NCBI GenBank assembly: GCA_000434435.1
Contig: FR895541.1
Location: 1 to 7,622, forward strand
From: Firmicutes bacterium CAG:475
GTDB lineage: Bacteria; Bacillota; Clostridia; Christensenellales; CAG-917
DNA: 7,622 bases
Direction: 5' to 3'
Part shown: positions 6,669 to 7,622 of the stretch, one piece after another
Layout: the number at the start of each line of letters is the position of its first letter
How positions within the stretch are numbered: the stretch's first letter is position 1
Notes under the pieces: generated by a model
The model's database searches: none
What the model saw: only the letters and a program-made list of their open reading frames with translations
Told to the model about the DNA's origin: nothing
Made by a program: the position numbers and the translations under genes

Positions 6669-6678
6669 GATAATTTGG

Positions 6679-6718
6679 AAAAACGACTGTGGACAACGTT
6701 TTGTCAGCAGTCGTTTTT
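6679..6718. terminator. Strong, probably bidirectional terminator
   Basis: AAAAACGACTG (6679-6689) pairs perfectly with CAGTCGTTTTT (6708-6718), and an inner stem GACAA/TTGTC (6692-6696, 6701-6705) closes on a CGTT loop. The A-tract and T-tract flanking the GC part let it work on both strands. It begins 10 nt after the stop codon of the ABC exporter and lies downstream of the convergent methyltransferase gene. Confidence 0.85.
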
Positions 6719-6736
6719 ATATAGTCGTTTTTATAT
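6709..6736 (+). repeat. Tandem 14-bp duplication of the terminator's 3' arm
   Basis: AGTCGTTTTTATAT occurs twice in direct succession (6709-6722 and 6723-6736). The second copy repeats the T-rich arm of the terminator and could pair with 6679-6688 in place of the first, giving a larger alternative hairpin with a second T-tract. Confidence 0.85.
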
Positions 6737-6788
6737 CGTTTTGAAACGTTTGTGTTTTTTTAATATCAAAAACGAGAATTTGAAATTG

Positions 6789-7409
6789 TCATTTTTCGGC
6801 GACGACGGCAATCCATTTGCCGTTTTCGTTGACGTCCGTGCGGATTTTTTTGAATCCCGTTTGTTTCAAAAAGTTTTCAAGTTGCTTTGCGGTGTAAACT
6901 TTGAAGCCGACTTCGGCAAGATATTCGTCAAGCCCGTCGCTCGATTGCGTTTCGTTGACGATGAGAAGTTGTCCGCCTTTTTTGAGAGTGCGATACACTT
7001 CGGACAAGCCTTTTTCTATCTCCCAATAATGCACGGATTCAACGGCGGTGACAAGGTCGAAAAGATTGCTTGCAAACGGAAGTGCTTCAACGCTGCCTTG
7101 AACCACTTGCAAACGTCCCGATTTTATCGCGCGACGATTTTTGCGAACGGAAGTTTTGACGCTTGTGGGGGATATATCTATGCCGATTGCGTTTATGCTC
7201 TTTGAATGGTTGAGTATGCGTTGAAGATTTTTGCCGCCACCGCAACCGACGTCCAAAACAAGACGCTTTCTTGTGAAAAATACATGAGAAAATCCCCAGG
7301 ACGAAAGCAAAGAATAGCGGTTGTTCATACCTCTCAACTGCGCTTTGCCGTATGCGCTCGATTCGGGTTTTTTGAGATTTTGCAAAAATCTGAGTTTTGA
7401 ATTTTTCAT
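6789..7409 (-). CDS. Class I SAM-dependent methyltransferase, substrate unknown
   Basis: A 206-residue Rossmann-fold methyltransferase of the small UbiE/Methyltransf_11-like kind. Motif I is VLDVGCGGG (51-59), which binds S-adenosylmethionine. Motif II is GIDIS (76-80), with D78 for the ribose hydroxyls. GSVEALPF (105-112) and FDLVTAVESVHYW (117-129) are the adenine-contacting and post-motif regions, followed by LKKGGQLLI (142-150). The first 45 residues are basic and may contact the substrate. The substrate (small molecule, lipid or protein) cannot be named from sequence. The ATG at 7409 was chosen because GGAGAG lies 4 nt upstream on the minus strand; a TTG at 7424 would add five residues but overlaps that ribosome site. 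The gene is monocistronic, convergent with the ABC exporter, and shares its terminator region. Confidence 0.85.
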   Translation of the reverse strand: MKNSKLRFLQNLKKPESSAYGKAQLRGMNNRYSLLSSWGFSHVFFTRKRLVLDVGCGGGKNLQRILNHSKSINAIGIDISPTSVKTSVRKNRRAIKSGRLQVVQGSVEALPFASNLFDLVTAVESVHYWEIEKGLSEVYRTLKKGGQLLIVNETQSSDGLDEYLAEVGFKVYTAKQLENFLKQTGFKKIRTDVNENGKWIAVVAEK

Positions 7410-7413
7410 TTCT

Positions 7414-7419
7414 CTCTCC
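7414..7419 (-). promoter_or_regulatory. Ribosome binding site of the methyltransferase
   Basis: On the minus strand GGAGAG stands 4 nt before the ATG at 7409-7407. It fixes the start at this ATG rather than at the TTG at 7424-7422. Confidence 0.75.
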
Positions 7420-7447
7420 GACAATGTGAAATATATTTCATATTTTG

Positions 7448-7475
7448 ATTATATCAAGCATAAAAAATATGTCAA
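7448..7475 (-). promoter_or_regulatory. Sigma-A type promoter of the methyltransferase
   Basis: Minus-strand TTGACA (7475-7470) and TATAAT (7453-7448) are 16 bases apart, with TG forming an extended -10. The ten bases TTGATATAAT are identical to the -10 region of the alpha-galactosidase promoter. A second TTGACA lies at 7492-7487 without a matching -10 at proper distance. The leader before the ATG would be about 30 nt. Confidence 0.75.
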
Positions 7476-7550
7476 GAGTATGAAAGTGTCAAATTATAAC
7501 AACAGATAAATTACTCAGCAGGTGCTCACGGTCGCAAACTGCTCGTTAGC

Positions 7551-7589
7551 ATAAAAAACCGCTATACACAAGGTATTGCGGTTTTTTAT
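7551..7589 (-). terminator. Terminator abutting the tRNA 3' end
   Basis: ATAAAAAACCGC (7551-7562) pairs with GCGGTTTTTTAT (7578-7589), a 12-bp perfect stem around a 15-nt loop that can pair a few more bases. On the minus strand it follows the tRNA directly, its first base coinciding with the tRNA discriminator position, and it ends in a T-tract. It is symmetric enough to act on the plus strand too, but no plus-strand gene ends here. Confidence 0.8.
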
Positions 7590-7622
7590 GGAGTTGGCCG
7601 GATTCGGACCGGCGACCTTTTG
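7589..7622 (-). tRNA. tRNA gene, 3' half only (cut by window edge)
   Basis: On the minus strand the sequence reads CAAA (end of anticodon stem), AGGTC (5-nt variable loop), GCCGG-TCCGAAT-CCGGC (T stem and loop, 5-bp perfect), CAACTCC (acceptor 3' strand) and discriminator A. The 5' acceptor strand should therefore be GGAGTTG or close to it. The short variable loop excludes Leu, Ser and Tyr classes. The anticodon is outside the window, so no amino acid is assigned. CCA is not encoded: T and the terminator follow the discriminator. T-loop position 55 is C instead of the usual U. Confidence 0.8.

Noticed and set aside
6675..7205. Plus-strand open frame opposite the methyltransferase
   Set aside because: It begins inside the terminator and lies antisense to a gene with clear SAM motifs.
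7410..7424. TTG start at 7424 for the methyltransferase
   Set aside because: It would place the GGAGAG ribosome site inside the coding region; the ATG at 7409 is correctly spaced from it.

Overview
The window looks like chromosomal DNA of a Bacillota (Clostridia-type) bacterium, probably an uncultured gut-type lineage. The main reason is gene order: yggS(ylmE)-sepF(ylmF)-lspA-rluD(ylyB) is a shortened form of the block that follows the division/cell-wall genes in Bacillus and Clostridia. SepF, a near-consensus sigma-A promoter on each strand, and AAGGAG or GGAGAG ribosome sites at some genes fit this. The assignment is inference; no 16S or marker phylogeny is possible here.

Layout. Positions 1-226 hold no convincing gene: a GC-rich patch of unknown nature, then an AT-rich promoter (TTTACA-17-TATAAT, extended -10). 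Six plus-strand genes follow with small gaps and no internal terminator seen: a GH36-type alpha-galactosidase (227-1915), the PLP-homeostasis protein YggS (1934-2614), the division protein SepF (2735-3127), prolipoprotein signal peptidase LspA with an unusual acidic tail (3137-3943), an RluA/RluD-family pseudouridine synthase (3950-4858) and a complete ABC exporter half-transporter (4884-6668). A strong hairpin at 6679-6718 closes the run and can also serve the convergent gene. On the minus strand lie a class I SAM methyltransferase (7409-6789) with its own promoter, and upstream of it the 3' end of a tRNA gene with an abutting terminator, cut by the window edge.

How the genes fit together. 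SepF (Z-ring anchoring), LspA (lipoprotein maturation), YggS (vitamin B6 balance) and the pseudouridine synthase (rRNA modification) are housekeeping genes often kept together. The alpha-galactosidase at the front and the exporter at the back look like lineage-specific additions that may share the transcript.

The most unusual structure is between yggS and sepF. Four short hairpins recur with an exact 22-bp period (2596, 2618, 2640, 2662). Each is a 6-bp stem with a 3-nt loop, with a GTGATAT-type spacer between units. Every stem has a different sequence, so the fold is conserved rather than the bases. Two looser hairpins continue the series up to the sepF start. The first unit lies inside the end of yggS, and the spacer after it supplies the yggS stop codon. 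No CRISPR array, insertion sequence, phage gene or defence system was seen.
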